NCBI RefSeq assembly: GCF_000004195.4
Contig: NC_030680.2
Location: 4,329,437-4,393,436 of the forward strand
DNA length: 64,000 bases
Direction: 5' to 3'
Source: Xenopus tropicalis
Lineage: Eukaryota; Chordata; Amphibia; Anura; Pipidae
Position 1 is the first letter of the stretch. Every line of letters starts with the position of its first letter. This document shows positions 11,553-23,084 of the stretch, one piece after another. A program made the position numbers and the translations under genes. Under the pieces are notes generated by a model. That model had not been told where the DNA came from and searched no databases. It was given only the letters and a program-made list of their open reading frames with translations.

Positions 11553-13377
11553 CAGGTATAGGACCCGTTATCCAGAATGCTCAGGACCAAGGGTATTCCG
11601 GATAAGGGGTATTTCCGTAATTTGGATCTTCATACCTTAAGTCTGCTAAAAAATCAATAAAACATTAATTAAATCCAATAGGATTGTTTTGCATCCAATA
11701 AGGGGTAATTATATCTTAGTTGGGATCGAGTACAGGTACTGTTTTATTATTACAGAGAAAAGGGAATCATTTAACCATTAAATAAACCCAATAGGGCTGT
11801 TCTGCCCCAATAAGGGGTAATTATATCTTAGTTGGGATCGAGTACAGGTACTGTTTTATTATTACAGAGAAAAGGGAATCATTTAACCATTAAATAAACC
11901 CAATAGGACTGTTCTGCCCCAATAAGGGGTAATTATATCTTAGTTGGGATCAAGTACAGGTACTGTTTTATTATTACAGAGAAAAGGGAATCATTTAACC
12001 ATGAAATAAACCCAATAGGGCTGTTCTGCCCCAATAAGGGGTAATTATATCTTAGTTGGGATCAAGTACAGGTACTGTTTTATTATTACAGAGAAAAGGG
12101 AATCATTTAACCATTAAATAAACCCAATAGGGCTGTTCTGCCCCAATAAGGGGTAATTATATCTTAGTTGGGATCAAGTACAGGTACTGTTTTATTATTA
12201 CAGAGAAAAGGGAATCATTTAACCATGAAATAAACCCAATAGGGCTGTTCTGCCCCCAATAAGGGGTAATTATATCTTAGTTGGGATCAAGTACAGGTCC
12301 TGTTTTATTATTACAGAGAAAAGGGAATCATTTAACCATGAAATAAACCCAATAGGGCTGTTCTGCCCCAATAAGGGGTAATTATATCTTAGTTGGGATC
12401 AAGTACAGGTACTGTTTTATTATTACAGAGAAAAGGGAATAATTTAACCATTAAATAAACCCAATAGGGCTGTTCTGCCCCAATAAGGGGTAATTATATC
12501 TTAGTTGGGATCAAGTACAGGTACTGTTTTATTATTACAGAGAAAAGGGAATCATTTAACCATTTAAATAAACCCAATAGAGCTGTTCTGCCCCAATAAG
12601 GGGTAATTATATCTTAGTTGGGATCAAGTACAGGTACTGTTTTATTATTACAGAGAAAAGGGAATCATTTAACCATTAAATAAACCCAATAGGGCTGTTC
12701 TGCCCCCAATAAGGGGTAATTATATCTTAGTTGGGATCAAGTTAATTATTTACAGTATTACCAGGATAATGGGGTAATGACCTGTTCGTGATCAACGGTA
12801 CGTAAGCCTGCATATTTAATTTAATTGAAAGGTGTAGGATGCAAGTTATCTCAGGGTAAGCTTGTTTAACCAGTGCAATAACATTACCCTAAGAGATTGT
12901 AAAACTGGGCCCACATATTAAGGGGCCAATATAACCCTTATATTAGGGGGCTGGTTTGCCAACCTAAAACGGCTACTGGTTTATATTATTATTAGAGGCA
13001 GAGAAACAGCTCAGGTAACGCCATTTTCCACCCATTATTCCCAGAAACCCAAGCGGGCTGTTCTGAGAATGGCCCAATAAGTACGGGTAATATATATCCA
13101 GATCAGTAGCTAGTTAGCTGACCATATACCCATTGAATACCCCGTAGATAGGTACTAGATAGGCCCCCCAGATAGGGGTTATGGATTTACTATTACCGTT
13201 TAGAGGATTCAGTCGACGAACTTGGGTACTAATAGGCCGACGTATTATTACAGAGAAAAAGGTAATCAATTTTAAAAATCCTTATTATTTGATTATAATG
13301 GAGTCTATGGGAGACAGGCTTTCCGTATTTCAGAGCTTTCTGGATAATGGGTTTCTGGATAAGGGGTCTGATACCTG
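11553..13377. mobile_element. TA-flanked CAGGTA MITE with expanded 112-bp array (long copy)
   Basis: Left terminus CAGGTATAGGACCCGTTATC and right terminus GATAAGGGGTCTGATACCTG are flanked by TA (11551-11552 and 13378-13379). About nine clean 112-113-bp units run from 11690 to 12740. Then comes a corrupted stretch (12741-13245), then the normal right end. It is the same family and orientation as 8955-9731 but with a longer array, showing copy-number change inside the element. Confidence 0.8.
12741..13245. other. Corrupted, probably unpolished assembly segment inside the 112-bp array
   Basis: The clean array stops abruptly. The next 505 bases can be read as noisy copies of the same unit with frequent insertions: for example, TATTATTATTAGAGGCAGAG against the normal TTATTATTACAGAG, and CCAAGCGGGCTGTTCTGAGA against CCAATAGGGCTGTTCTGC. 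Clean sequence resumes at TATTATTACAGAGAAAAAGG. Neighbouring units differ by only one or two bases, so mutation is an unlikely cause. Confidence 0.6.
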
Positions 13378-13549
13378 TAGTTGCAGCGGTTGATAAGTGC
13401 CCTAACCCATAGCAACCTATATACAGTTTATAGTGATATGTCGTGGGCAAGTGAAGCCAAGGTTGCCTCTACGTGCCCAGTTTTCATTGGGCATTTTGGT
13501 CAGTTTTGACTATACTGACTGCCGGATCCTGTGGGGCTGGGACTGTCTA

Positions 13550-13930
13550 TTTAGTTTGATATAGAGAGTAATATTCTGAGACAATTTACAGTTGGTCATC
13601 ATTTTTTATTATATGTGGCTTTTTAATTATATCACGTTTTGTTCAGCAACTCTTGAGTTTGGAATTTCCGCAGTTAGCTGGTTGCTAGGGTTCAAAATAA
13701 CTTAGCAACCAGGAAGTGGTTTGGATGAGAGGCTTATATGTGAATAGGAGAGGGTCTCGATAGAAAGATAAGGAATAAAAAGTAACAATAAAACATGAGC
13801 CTCACAGAGCAATAGGGTTTGGCTGCCGGGGTCAGTGACCCCCATTTGAAAGCTGCAAAGAGGCAGAAGAAGAAGATGACAAATAATTCAAAAACTGTAA
13901 AGAAGACCAATTAAAAAGTCGGGGCAACGT
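13550..13930. mobile_element. T2/Kolobok-like MITE copy
   Basis: It carries the family signature: TATTCTGAGACAATTTACAG, GGTTGCTAGGG, GGGGTCAGTGACCCCCATTT and a terminal AAGACCAATT. The TTAAAGG termini are not clear in this copy. Confidence 0.6.
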
Positions 13931-13989
13931 TAATTCCTTTTATTACATATGGGATTGTGAGAGACCCACAGAATCAGAGCTGGGACACT

Positions 13990-14437
13990 CATTAATGGGG
14001 TGGTTCCCCTTTAAGTTAACTGTTAGTATGTTATAGAATGGCCAATTCAAAGCTACTTTTCAATTGGTTCTCATTGTTTATCTTTTATAGTTTTTGAATT
14101 ATTGGCCTTTCTCTTCAAAATATTTGACCCCATCTAAAAAACAAACGCCCTGTAAGGCTACAGATGTATTGTTATTGCTACTTTTTATTACAAATCTTTC
14201 TATTTCACTGGCCTATTTGTATTCCAGTATTTCATTCAAATCAGTGCATGGTTGCTAGGGTAATTTTGGCCCTGGCAACCGGAGTGCTGAAATTGCAAAC
14301 TGGAAAGCTGCTAAATAAGAAGCTAAATAACTCAAATAATAAAAAATCAAGACCAATTGCCAATTGTCTCAGAATATCACTCTCTACATCGTACTTAAAG
14401 TTAATGTAAAGGTGATCTACCCCTTTAATGCAGTATT
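13990..14437. mobile_element. T2/Kolobok-like MITE copy
   Basis: It starts near TTCCCCTTTAAGTTAACTG and ends in CTACCCCTTTAA. Inside are GTTATAGAATGGCCAATTC, GGTTGCTAGGGTAATTT and AGAATATCACTCTCTACATC, in the family order. It is adjacent to another copy of the same family. Confidence 0.7.
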
Positions 14438-14875
14438 GGTTGGGCTGCAGTACCAGGCTGAGACAGCAGAGGGCAGTGCTCACACTGATATGTTCCCTTC
14501 AGATAAACCCAGTGCAGCTGTAAGATGTGAGCGGCGCTTTCTCTCGTGGCGTCACGTTCGGTGCCAGATGCCTCAGGAACTATTTATTAACAGTTTATTT
14601 GATTTCAGCCGCCCGTCGGGGGCCCTGGCACCGGCTCTGAGTTCTGCTGGCACGTTCAGCGGTGTAAAGCCGGCCTTGGCACAGACTCAGGGCTCAGATC
14701 TACATGTATTGTCCCTGGGAGATGCAATTTGCTGGTATCTAACCGTACTTAGGCACGGCAACGTGGCACAGACCCACTCACTGCTCAAGGGCCTCTTGTT
14801 TGTGTGTGTTTGGTCTAACCAGGGAACCGAAACTCACCTGCTCCTACTTACATGCCCTCAGCCTGGGCCTGGGGT
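14438..14875. other. Unique spacer
   Basis: A stop-free frame here reads into the following array. No recognised protein similarity. Confidence 0.35.
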
Positions 14876-15548
14876 ACAGCTTCTCTGTATATTTGTATTT
14901 ATACATATGGGTAGGGGGTGCCATAGTGTTTCCCTTAGACAGTACAGTATGGGGGTACAGCTTATTGTGTGCCCAGAACATTCCTTCTCTGTATATTTGT
15001 ATTTATACATATGGGTAGGAGGTGCCATAGTGTTTCCCTTAGACAGTACAGTATGGGGGTACAGCTTATTGTGTGCCCAGAACATTCCCTCTCTGTATAT
15101 TTGTATTTATACATATGGGTAGGAGGTGCCATAGTGTTTCCCTTAGACAGTACAGTATGGGGGTACAGCTTATTGTGTGCCCAGAACATTCCCTCTCTGT
15201 ATATTTGTATTTATACATATGGGTAGGAGGTGCCATAGTGTTTCCCTTAGACAGTACAGTATGGGGGTACAGCTTATTGTGTGCCCAGAACATTCCTTCT
15301 CTGTATATTTGTATTTATACATATGGGTAGGAGGTGCCATAGTGTTTCCCTTAGACAGTACAGTATGGGGGTACAGCTTATTGTGTGCCCAGAACATTCC
15401 TTCTCTGTATATTTGTATTTATACATATGGGTAGGGGGTGCCATAGTGTTTCCCTTAGACAGTACAGTATGGGGGTACAGCTTATTGTGTGCCCAGAACA
15501 TTCCTTCTCTGTATATTTGTATTTATACATATGGGTAGGAGGTGCCAT
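14876..15548 (+). repeat. 104-bp minisatellite, forward array
   Basis: About 6.5 copies of a 104-bp unit (TTCTCTGTATATTTGTATTT ... GGGTAGGAGGTGCCATAGTG). The reverse complement of this unit makes up the much larger array at 50881-53888. Confidence 0.95.
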
Positions 15549-15627
15549 ATAGTTATGACAAGCTTACTGCAAATAAAACAATGGGGCAGAATCATAATAC
15601 CATATAAATTGACATTAACCCCCCAGT

Positions 15628-15697
15628 TACAGTCGGGGCAGTTACAGTCGGGGCAGTTACAGTCGGGGCAGTTACAGTCGGGGCAGTTACAGTCGAG
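15628..15697. repeat. 15-bp minisatellite
   Basis: Five copies of CAGTTACAGTCGGGG in perfect tandem, the last ending CGAGAC. Confidence 0.95.
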
Positions 15698-15978
15698 ACA
15701 CACACAGTAGTACAGTTGGGAGGGATCAGTGCCACAAGTGAGATTCCGACAGTTTAGTCTGAGCCCAGAGCCGTATCAGTCAGAGTTTCCTACACTGGAA
15801 AATGTGCCTCGGTGCTGCCCCAGCAGAGTGGCCTCTAACTAAATAATCCGGCTACTTACCCCTGCGCCTTCCCCGGGCCCCGACTGCTCCGCCGCACGTT
15901 TCCTTCCAGAAACCCCTTCACTCACCCAAGGGATAAACTGTCTGCTCAGTACTGTCCTCTATCCCATGTACGGCTCCT
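15698..15978. other. Unique spacer
   Basis: Nothing recognisable. Confidence 0.3.
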
Positions 15979-16700
15979 ATCTATCTATCTATCTACGTAC
16001 CTATCTATCTATCTATCTATCTATCATCTACGTACCTATTTATCTATCTATCAATCATCTACGTACCTATCTCTATCTATCTATCATCTACAGATCTATC
16101 TATCTACGTACCTATCTACCCATCCATATATCAATCAATCTATCATATTCGTACCTATCTATCTATCTATCATCTACGTACCTACCTATCTATCATCTAC
16201 AGATCTATCATCTACGTATCTACCTATCTATCTATGTATCTATGTATCTGTCATCTACGTACCTACCTATCTATCATCTACAGATCTATCTATCTATCTA
16301 TCTATCATCTACGTACCTACCTATCTATCATCTACAGATCTATCTATCTATCATCTACGTAGCTATCTACCCATCCGTATATCAATCTATCTATCTATCA
16401 TCTACGTATCTCTATCTATCTATCATCTACGTACCTATCTACCCATCCGTATATCTATCTCTATCTATCTATCATCTACGTATCTATCTATCTATCTATC
16501 TATGCATCATCTATCTATCTGTCATCTACATACCTATTTACCCATCCATATATCTTTCTATCTTTCTGCGTCCGTCTATCTATCTATCTATCTATCTACC
16601 TATCTATCTATCTGCTATCCATCTTTCTTCTACATACCTATCTACCTATCCTTATATCATCTGTCTGTCTATCTGTCTATCTATCTGCTATCTCTCACAT
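15979..16700. repeat. Imperfect CTAT (GATA) microsatellite with longer-period structure
   Basis: About 720 bp are dominated by CTAT tetramers interrupted by recurring CATCTACGTACCTA and CATCTACAGAT blocks, giving a loose higher-order organisation. Stop-free YLSI-type frames here are artefacts. Confidence 0.9.
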
Positions 16701-17509
16701 ATCATATAATGAGATATATATTGTGGTATGGTGACAAAAAGGTCCCCGGTTTCCTGGGGAAAAGTGATTGACAACAGGTATGTTGGGCCACGGATTCTCA
16801 GACATTTTTACTGAGGTGAGACCAGCAGTGTTTTGGGGCATAGAAACACTTTGTTTCTCTGCAGTTTTTAAATTGTTGATCCGGGGCTGGTCTTACTGGG
16901 AATCCGCAAGAGCAGGGTGGGTGGATTCCCAAATCCATAGGCCAGGTTTTTCAGGAGGCCCTAGGCCTATTTGTAGTACACCTGAAGCTGTGCAGGGGGC
17001 TGATGAGCCTGTGTGAGAGAGAGACACGCTGCTGGATTTGCTCAGCTTCAGGAGAAAGAGAAGCATTTATTTTTGTGTTAGCCAGGAGGCTTGATATTTC
17101 TGTTCAAACTGTTGTTTTATACCCCCTGCGAGGGGAAACTTCTGCAGCCGCTGGAAAATAAACGCGGGCAGGAAGCCCTTACACCGGTCTTGGTGTGTGA
17201 AGTCGCCTCATTTGCAGCCTACCAGCGAGTGAACCCCCACAATATAAACTCCCCCAGTGAATGACCAGTAGGCCCCTGTGTATAAGGCCCATATACAGCA
17301 CAATGAATGAATATCTGAGTGGGAATGTGGTGCCGTAGGATAATGGGGATAGTGATGGGGGCAGAGAAGGAATATTCCAAGATGGAGGCAAATCCGAGTG
17401 TGATGGTTCCATACTGTGCACTAACTGAAGGGCGAGAGGGGATTGGCTGTTAATGGAGGAAAGGCAGTTTCACAATCAGCTCAGACAGGGTTAGGGGTAA
17501 GGGGAGACT
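16701..17509. other. Spacer with possible decayed interspersed repeat
   Basis: 16880-17000 (CCGGGGCTGGTCTTACTGGG ... GGCCCTAGGCCTATTTG) resembles degenerate ends of frog CCGGACTGGG-type elements. The rest is unique, and no coding exon was recognised. Confidence 0.3.
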
Positions 17510-17517
17510 GTATATGG

Positions 17518-18942
17518 CAGTGCTGTCCAACTGGCGGCCCGGGGGCCGCGACCCCCCTTTGTGTGGCCCCCCACCTGCCTGGCTGCTTTGATGGCTTACT
17601 CTTGTGTAAGCTTTAAATGGTATCAGTACTGAGATTAACTGCCCCCCCTGCATTGTTCTCACCTCAGATTCAGGCTGTAATCCCTCTGTATTGTTTAAAC
17701 ATGTAATCCCCTGTGTTGTTCACACCTTTTAATCTCTGCATTGTTCCCCCCTGCAGTGTTCCCACCTCAGGCTCAGGCTGTAATCACCCACATTGTTCCC
17801 CTGTTCACACCTCAGACAGACTGTAGGAGCAGTAGAAACCCACAAATAAACCCTACACACTATAAAAAGAACACATACTGTGGTACTGCAATTAAAAAGT
17901 TTTTTAATATATAGTTATTGTGCAGACTGTAGGAGCAGTGCCAGCATTATGTCACTGTATGCTGCCTGTGTGTGCCATACACACAGGCAGCATAGGGCAA
18001 GCAAAGTATGGTACACACAGGCAGGGTAGGGCAGGCAGAGTATGGCACACACAGTCAAAGTATGGCACACGCAAGCATCGTAGGGAAGGCAGAGTATGGC
18101 ACACACAGGCAGGGTAGGGAAGGCAGAGTATGGCACACGCAGGCAGGGTAGGGAAGGCAGAGTATGGCACACAGAGGCAGGGTAGGGAAGGCAGGGTAGG
18201 GAAGGCAGAGTATGGCACACACAGGCAGGGTAGGGAAGGCAGGGTAGGGAAGCCAGAGTATGGCACACACAGGCAGGGTAGGGAAGGCAGGGTAGGGAAG
18301 GCAGAGTATGGCACACACAGGCAGGGTAGGGAAGGCAGAGTATGGCACACACAGGCAGGGTAGGGAAGGCAGGGTAGGGAAGGCAGAGTATGGCACACAC
18401 AGGCAGGGTAGGGAAGGCAGGGTAGGGAAGGCAGAGTATGGCACACACAGGCAGGGTAGGGAAGGCAGAGTATGGCACACACAGGCAGGGTAGGGAAGGC
18501 AGAGTATGGCACACACAGGCAGGGTAGGGAAGGCAGGGTAGGGAAGGCAGAGTATGGCACACACAGGCAGGGTAGGGAAGGCAGAGTATGGCACACACAG
18601 GCAGGGTAGGGAAGGCAGAGTATGGCACACACAGGCAGGGTAGGGAAGGCAGAGTATGGCACACACAGGCAGGGTAGGGAAGGCAGAGTATGGCACACAC
18701 AGGCAGGGTAGGGAAGGCAGGGTATGGCACACACAGGCAGGGTAGGGAAGGCAGGGTATGGCAGGTTTTTTGCTGTACTACAACCATTAATATGGGTATG
18801 GTCATGTGATAACATGGGTGTGGTTTCAAGTGGGTGCGGTTTCAAAAAGGGGAGTGGTCAAAACTGGCTTCCGTTATCGGCCCTCCACCACGTAGGTCGG
18901 AAAAATTCTGGCCCTCGGTACAACAGAAGTTGGACAGCACTG
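17518..18942. mobile_element. Non-autonomous hAT-type element with perfect 8-bp target duplication
   Basis: The termini are a perfect 15-bp inverted repeat: CAGTGCTGTCCAACT at 17518 and AGTTGGACAGCACTG ending at 18942. The flanks are the identical octamers GTATATGG (17510-17517 and 18943-18950). CAG-type ends with 8-bp duplications are diagnostic of hAT transposons. No transposase remains. The interior holds short CAGGCTGTAATCCC-type repeats (about 17640-17830) and a 34-bp minisatellite filling the right half. Confidence 0.88.
17990..18765. repeat. 34-bp minisatellite (with 15-bp sub-repeat) inside the hAT element
   Basis: About 20 units of AGGCAGGGTAGGGAAGGCAG plus AGTATGGCACACAC. Many have an extra GGCAGGGTAGGGAA copy, making 34/49-bp alternation. 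Units at the left end are more diverged (AGTCAAAG, AAGCATCG) and units on the right are nearly identical. Confidence 0.95.
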
Positions 18943-18950
18943 GTATATGG

Positions 18951-19436
18951 GATCCCAGATGCACTGGGTGTATATGAGCAATATAAGGCTGGGCAGGGCC
19001 CTGTGAGTAAGGGAAGCATTATGGGCAGAGATAGGGAGAGGTGCAGTTGAACTGTAATTTCCTGTAGGAGCCAGCAGGAAGCCTGGGCGGGCCCGGGCCC
19101 CACTCAGCTCTCATATAAAAACCAGGAGGCGACTATTGTCTCAAATTATCTTTTAACAACGTCTAATGAGTCAGGCTGCAGTAACGAGGCCAGAACGTAA
19201 TGTTTCCTAATTGGTACAGCACCCGGGCACCCAGATGGCACAGATGGTACAGATGGCACGGCTCCATTCAGCTGCACGGGCACCGGCCATTCACTAACCC
19301 AAACCTCTTATATTTATGTGTATATATACTGCTCCCTGTAATGTGCTGGGGCTGGTACAGAAGGGGTTAAATCAGTAATTGCTTTGGCAGCGTCAGTTGG
19401 GAATCCCTCCCTCAGCCGCTACTGGAAATACTGAAT
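18951..19436. other. Unique spacer
   Basis: No coding signal. A short ATATATATA run lies near 19320. Confidence 0.35.
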
Positions 19437-20063
19437 ATTGGCACGGGGTGATGCCCAGGGACGCGGGTACGGGAGCACCCATTGCCAGGTATATTGGCAC
19501 GGGGTGATGCCCAGGGACGCGGGTACGGGAGCACCCATTGCCAGGTATATTGGCACGGGGTGATGCCTAGGGACGCGGGTACGGGAGCACCCATTGCCAG
19601 GTATATTGGCACGGGGTGATGCCTAGGGACGCGGGTACGGAAGCACCCATTGCCAGGTATATTGGCACGGGGTGATGCCTAGGGACGCGGGTACGGGAGC
19701 ACCCATTGCCCGGTATATTGGCACGGGGTGATGCCTAGGGACGCGGGTACGGGAGCACCCATTGCCAGGTATATTGGCACAGGGTGATGCCTAGGGACGC
19801 GGGTACGGGAGCACCCATTGCCCGGTATATTGGCACGGGGTGATGCCTAGGGACGCGGGTACGGGAGCACCCATTGCCAGGTATATTGGCACGGGGTGAT
19901 GCCTAGGGACGCGGGTACGGGAGCACCCATTGCCAGGTATATTGGCACGGGGTGATGCCCAGGGACACGGGTACGGGAGCACCCATTGCCAGGTATATTG
20001 GCACGGGGTGATGCCCAGGGACGCGGGTACAGGAGCACCCATTGCCAGGTATATTGGCACAGT
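19437..20063. repeat. 56-bp minisatellite
   Basis: About 11 copies of a 56-bp unit (TATTGGCACGGGGTGATGCC ... GAGCACCCATTGCCAGG). CCAGGGACGC/CTAGGGACGC variants mark blocks of similar units. Confidence 0.95.
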
Positions 20064-20555
20064 GACCTCACTTCTGTTGTTCTGTGGGGCACATTGGGGG
20101 GTACTTAGTGGCACATACGGGTCAGCGGGTCTAGGTGGGTCATCAGGTTCTGCTTGGGTGGAGCTGCTCAGGCTCCTCCCTTATTATGAATTGTCTGTCC
20201 CTGTGCCCCAGCGATGGGTTAATCCTGCCCCCCAGTCACCGAGACCATTATTCCTGCCCCCCCTCTGACGTGTGGCCCCTCCACTATCTCCTTAGTAAAT
20301 GCATTTCCGCTCTTGCCCCCCTATCTCCCACCGCGCACTTTTACTGGCTATTTATATCCCCTTATCGCAGTTATTTCCTCCGGCAGCAAATAGTTTCCTG
20401 GCAGCACAAGTGGAGCCCAGTGCGGCAGCGGCGCGGCCGGGGCAGGTGTTGTGGGTGCCAGGGGAGGGAGTAGGGCGATGGCACCCATTGCGCCCAGTCT
20501 CTGGGCACCCCAATATAATCTCACACTTCCAATGATGGGTTCCCAGGGGTTGGAG
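20064..20555. other. Unique spacer
   Basis: Unremarkable GC-rich sequence with no recognised exon. Confidence 0.3.
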
Positions 20556-20828
20556 CTAGGGTTGCCACGTGGCTAGTGTTTGACCAGACTAGCGGGTACC
20601 AGCTTGGGCAGCACCAGTATCACCAATGTACCCACAATGTACTTGCCAATATATTTGTAATACTCTATAAATCCCTCCCTTTCTGCTGCCAATCACCCTT
20701 TATAACCGCGGGCCAGCTCTCTGCTCCGCCCATTCCCCCACCCCTTAGGTCATAGCCCCACCCCCAGACTGGCACCATGACCCACCCCCAACCTGGTATT
20801 ATTGATAAAACAAAGGGGGCAACCCTAG
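20556..20828. mobile_element. Short terminal-inverted-repeat element
   Basis: CTAGGGTTGCCAC at the left and GGCAACCCTAG at the right form matching inverted ends 273 bp apart. The interior is non-coding. Superfamily and target duplication are unclear. A single GGGTTGCCAG terminus also occurs at about 32195. Confidence 0.5.
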
Positions 20829-21541
20829 TTGGGGCAAAGTGAAGTCTGGGGCACTTAGGGTAAGGGGGTATTGCTTCAAATGGGCAGCTCTTGTATGTAA
20901 GTCTGGTATATATATATATATATATTTGATTTAACATGTGATTCTGCTTTTCTAAAAACACAACAATCTCTCAGCCAAGAACTGGAATACTGGAGATTTA
21001 CAACCATCTGAACCGTTTGGGACTTGTGGGCCGGAGCCAGAATAAGTACTGGGTGCTCATAACATTCCATGGGTCGGGGGTCGGGGGGGCTTCATGCCAG
21101 ACTCGGGCTCATTGCAGTAAGTAGAAATACCAGTATAAGGATTTTATATTATAATCTGCCGCCTGATTGGTCAGTTATAGTGTATTGAGCCTCGGTATTG
21201 GTTGTTCCATCAAACAATGACGTGTGTGTCCCTTTAAATATTCCGAGCTCGGCCAAAGCCAAACACCCCCCATAAATGGGCCGAGACCCCGGCCAACACG
21301 TGTGTTTGGTTCCCTTATCTCCCCTTTCCCGTCGCCGCAGGCTTCGTAAATGATACGGAATTCGCTGATTTTATCTTGGGCGGGACCGTTTGTCATAACA
21401 ACTCTCTCTGGCTCGTTCCCACTCATGAACCGCTCGCCCAGCTCCCTCGGGAAATATCCGCCATAAATATCATCTCCGTATAATAACTCCACAGCCAATC
21501 AGAAAGTAGCAGTTACCGGTTTGCTGATTGGTTCCTATAGG
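20829..21541. other. Unique region with candidate regulatory block (about 21170-21530)
   Basis: 21170-21530 is CpG-containing, with three CCAAT/ATTGG-type motifs, a CArG-box match CCATAAATGG (21270-21279) and a CRE-like TGACGTGT near 21219. The minus-strand open frame here (107 codons) has no similarity I recognise. A (TA)n run lies near 20905-20925. Confidence 0.35.
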
Positions 21542-21640
21542 TTAAGGGATGGTTCACCTTAGAGAGTGCTACTCTGAGACAATTTGCAATTGGTCTTCAT
21601 TTTTTTTTTAAATTATTTGCGCTTTTTGAATTATTTATCC
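21542..21640. mobile_element. T2/Kolobok-like MITE, truncated 5' part
   Basis: GGATGGTTCACCTTAGAGAG then CTGAGACAATTTGCAATTGG and TTATTTGCGCTTTTTGAATT match the first 100 bp of the family. It stops exactly where the 51-bp array begins. Confidence 0.65.
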
Positions 21641-22306
21641 CATTCCCGTCAGCCCTTCCCCACTGAGCTTACAATCTAAGGTCCCTATCACATTCCCATC
21701 AGTCCCTGCCCCACTGAGCTTACAATCTAAGGTCCCTATCCCATTCCCATCAGTCCCTGCCCCAGTGAGCTTACAATCTAAGGTCCCTATCCCATTCTCA
21801 TCAGTCCCTGCCCCAGTGAGCTTACAATCTAAGGTCCCTATCACATTCCCATCAGTCCCTGCCCCAGTGAGCTTACAATCTAAGGTCCCTATCCCATTCT
21901 CATCAGTCCCTGCCCCAGTGAGCTTACAATCTAAGGTCCCTATCCCATTCCCATCAGTCCCTGCCCCAGTGAGCTTACAATCTAAGGTCCCTATCACATT
22001 CCCATCAGTCCCTGCCCCAGTGAGCTTACAATCTAAGGTCCCTATCACATTCCCATCAGTCCCTGCCCCAGTGAGCTTACAATCTAAGGTTCCTATCCCA
22101 TTCCCATCAGTCCCTGCCCCAGTGAGCTTACAATCTAAGGTCCCTATCCCATTCCCATCAGTCCCTGCCCCAGTGAGCTTACAATCTAAGGGCCCTATCC
22201 CATTCCCATCAGTCCCTGCCCCAGTGAGCTTACAATCTAAGGTCCCTATCACATTCCCATCAGCCCCTGCCCCAGTGAGCTTACAATCTAAGGTCCCTAT
22301 CACATG
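21641..22306. repeat. 51-bp minisatellite
   Basis: About 13 copies with a strict 51-bp period (GAGCTTACAATCTAAGGTCC ... CAGTCCCTGCCCCAGT). On the reverse strand the unit reads TTAGATTGTAAGCTCACTGG plus GGCAGGGACTGATG, resembling the conserved 3' end of L2-type LINEs. Confidence 0.95.
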
Positions 22307-23084
22307 CAGGCCACAATGTGCACAAATTGCGCACCCTATTTTTGTAACTTAAAAACTATAACACAGCTTACTGTGTTCGCACTGGGTTTCTGAAAGTTTA
22401 ATCAGTAAAATTTGCCTTTTTTTAAAACCCCCCCGCCCAAAACTTTTCCATGAAGTTGTTGATTTATAATCAGAATTGAGTATATTTCCCCGTATCCCGT
22501 CGCATGAATTAGCGGTTTCTCTGCGGCCCGTTCGCTCATTAATATGCAGATTAGTGGGCGGGGAGGGAACAATGCGCCTTTATGGGGCCGGGACAGATGT
22601 TTGTAATATTTAACATTGTGTTTGAGTCATTGGCGCTGAGTTATTATTATTAGTTAGTGAGGGTGGGGGGCACACAGGGGCTCATTCTACTCCCCATGGG
22701 ATTGGGGGGGAAGGCAGGGAGGGAGCCCCCACATTTGGGGGATACATAATAACGTGCGATGATGATGATGATGATGAGGATGAATAGAGGCCACAGGCAT
22801 TTGTGTGCGACACTTTGGGGTCAGTGGCCGCTGCACATATTTTAGGGAATATTTCCCCAAATAAAGGGGGATTGTTTATTGGTCGGACAATAGGAAACAT
22901 TGTGTGTCGCTGGGAGCCTGTGGCCCCTGGCCCTGCGGCATGAAAATGACATTATTACAGTGACGGGGCCCTTTCCTGTGGTTAGAATATATCTCTGAAG
23001 CCATAAGTTTATTCTCTGTTTTGCCCTTATAATGGGAACATGGGGGCATCTGTAGGGATGTTTGTATGGGGGGGGGTATGGCTA
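22307..23084. other. Unique region with candidate regulatory block
   Basis: 22440-22640 is unique with homeodomain-like cores (GATTTATAATC, CATTAATATGCAGATTAG). A (GAT)6 run lies near 22760. No exon was recognised. Confidence 0.3.

Noticed and set aside
14364..15122. 252-codon frame running into the 104-bp array
   Set aside because: The front half is unique but has no known similarity or conserved motif, and the rest is minisatellite.
15966..16771. 247-codon YLSIYLSI-type frame
   Set aside because: Translation of a CTAT microsatellite.
17915..18845. Cysteine/proline-rich 300-codon minus-strand frames
   Set aside because: They read the 34-bp minisatellite inside the hAT element, not a transposase or secreted protein.
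21175..21498. 107-codon minus-strand frame in unique sequence
   Set aside because: Not repetitive and superficially protein-like, but no recognisable family, no flanking splice signals and motif content better fitting regulatory DNA. Kept only as a regulatory candidate.
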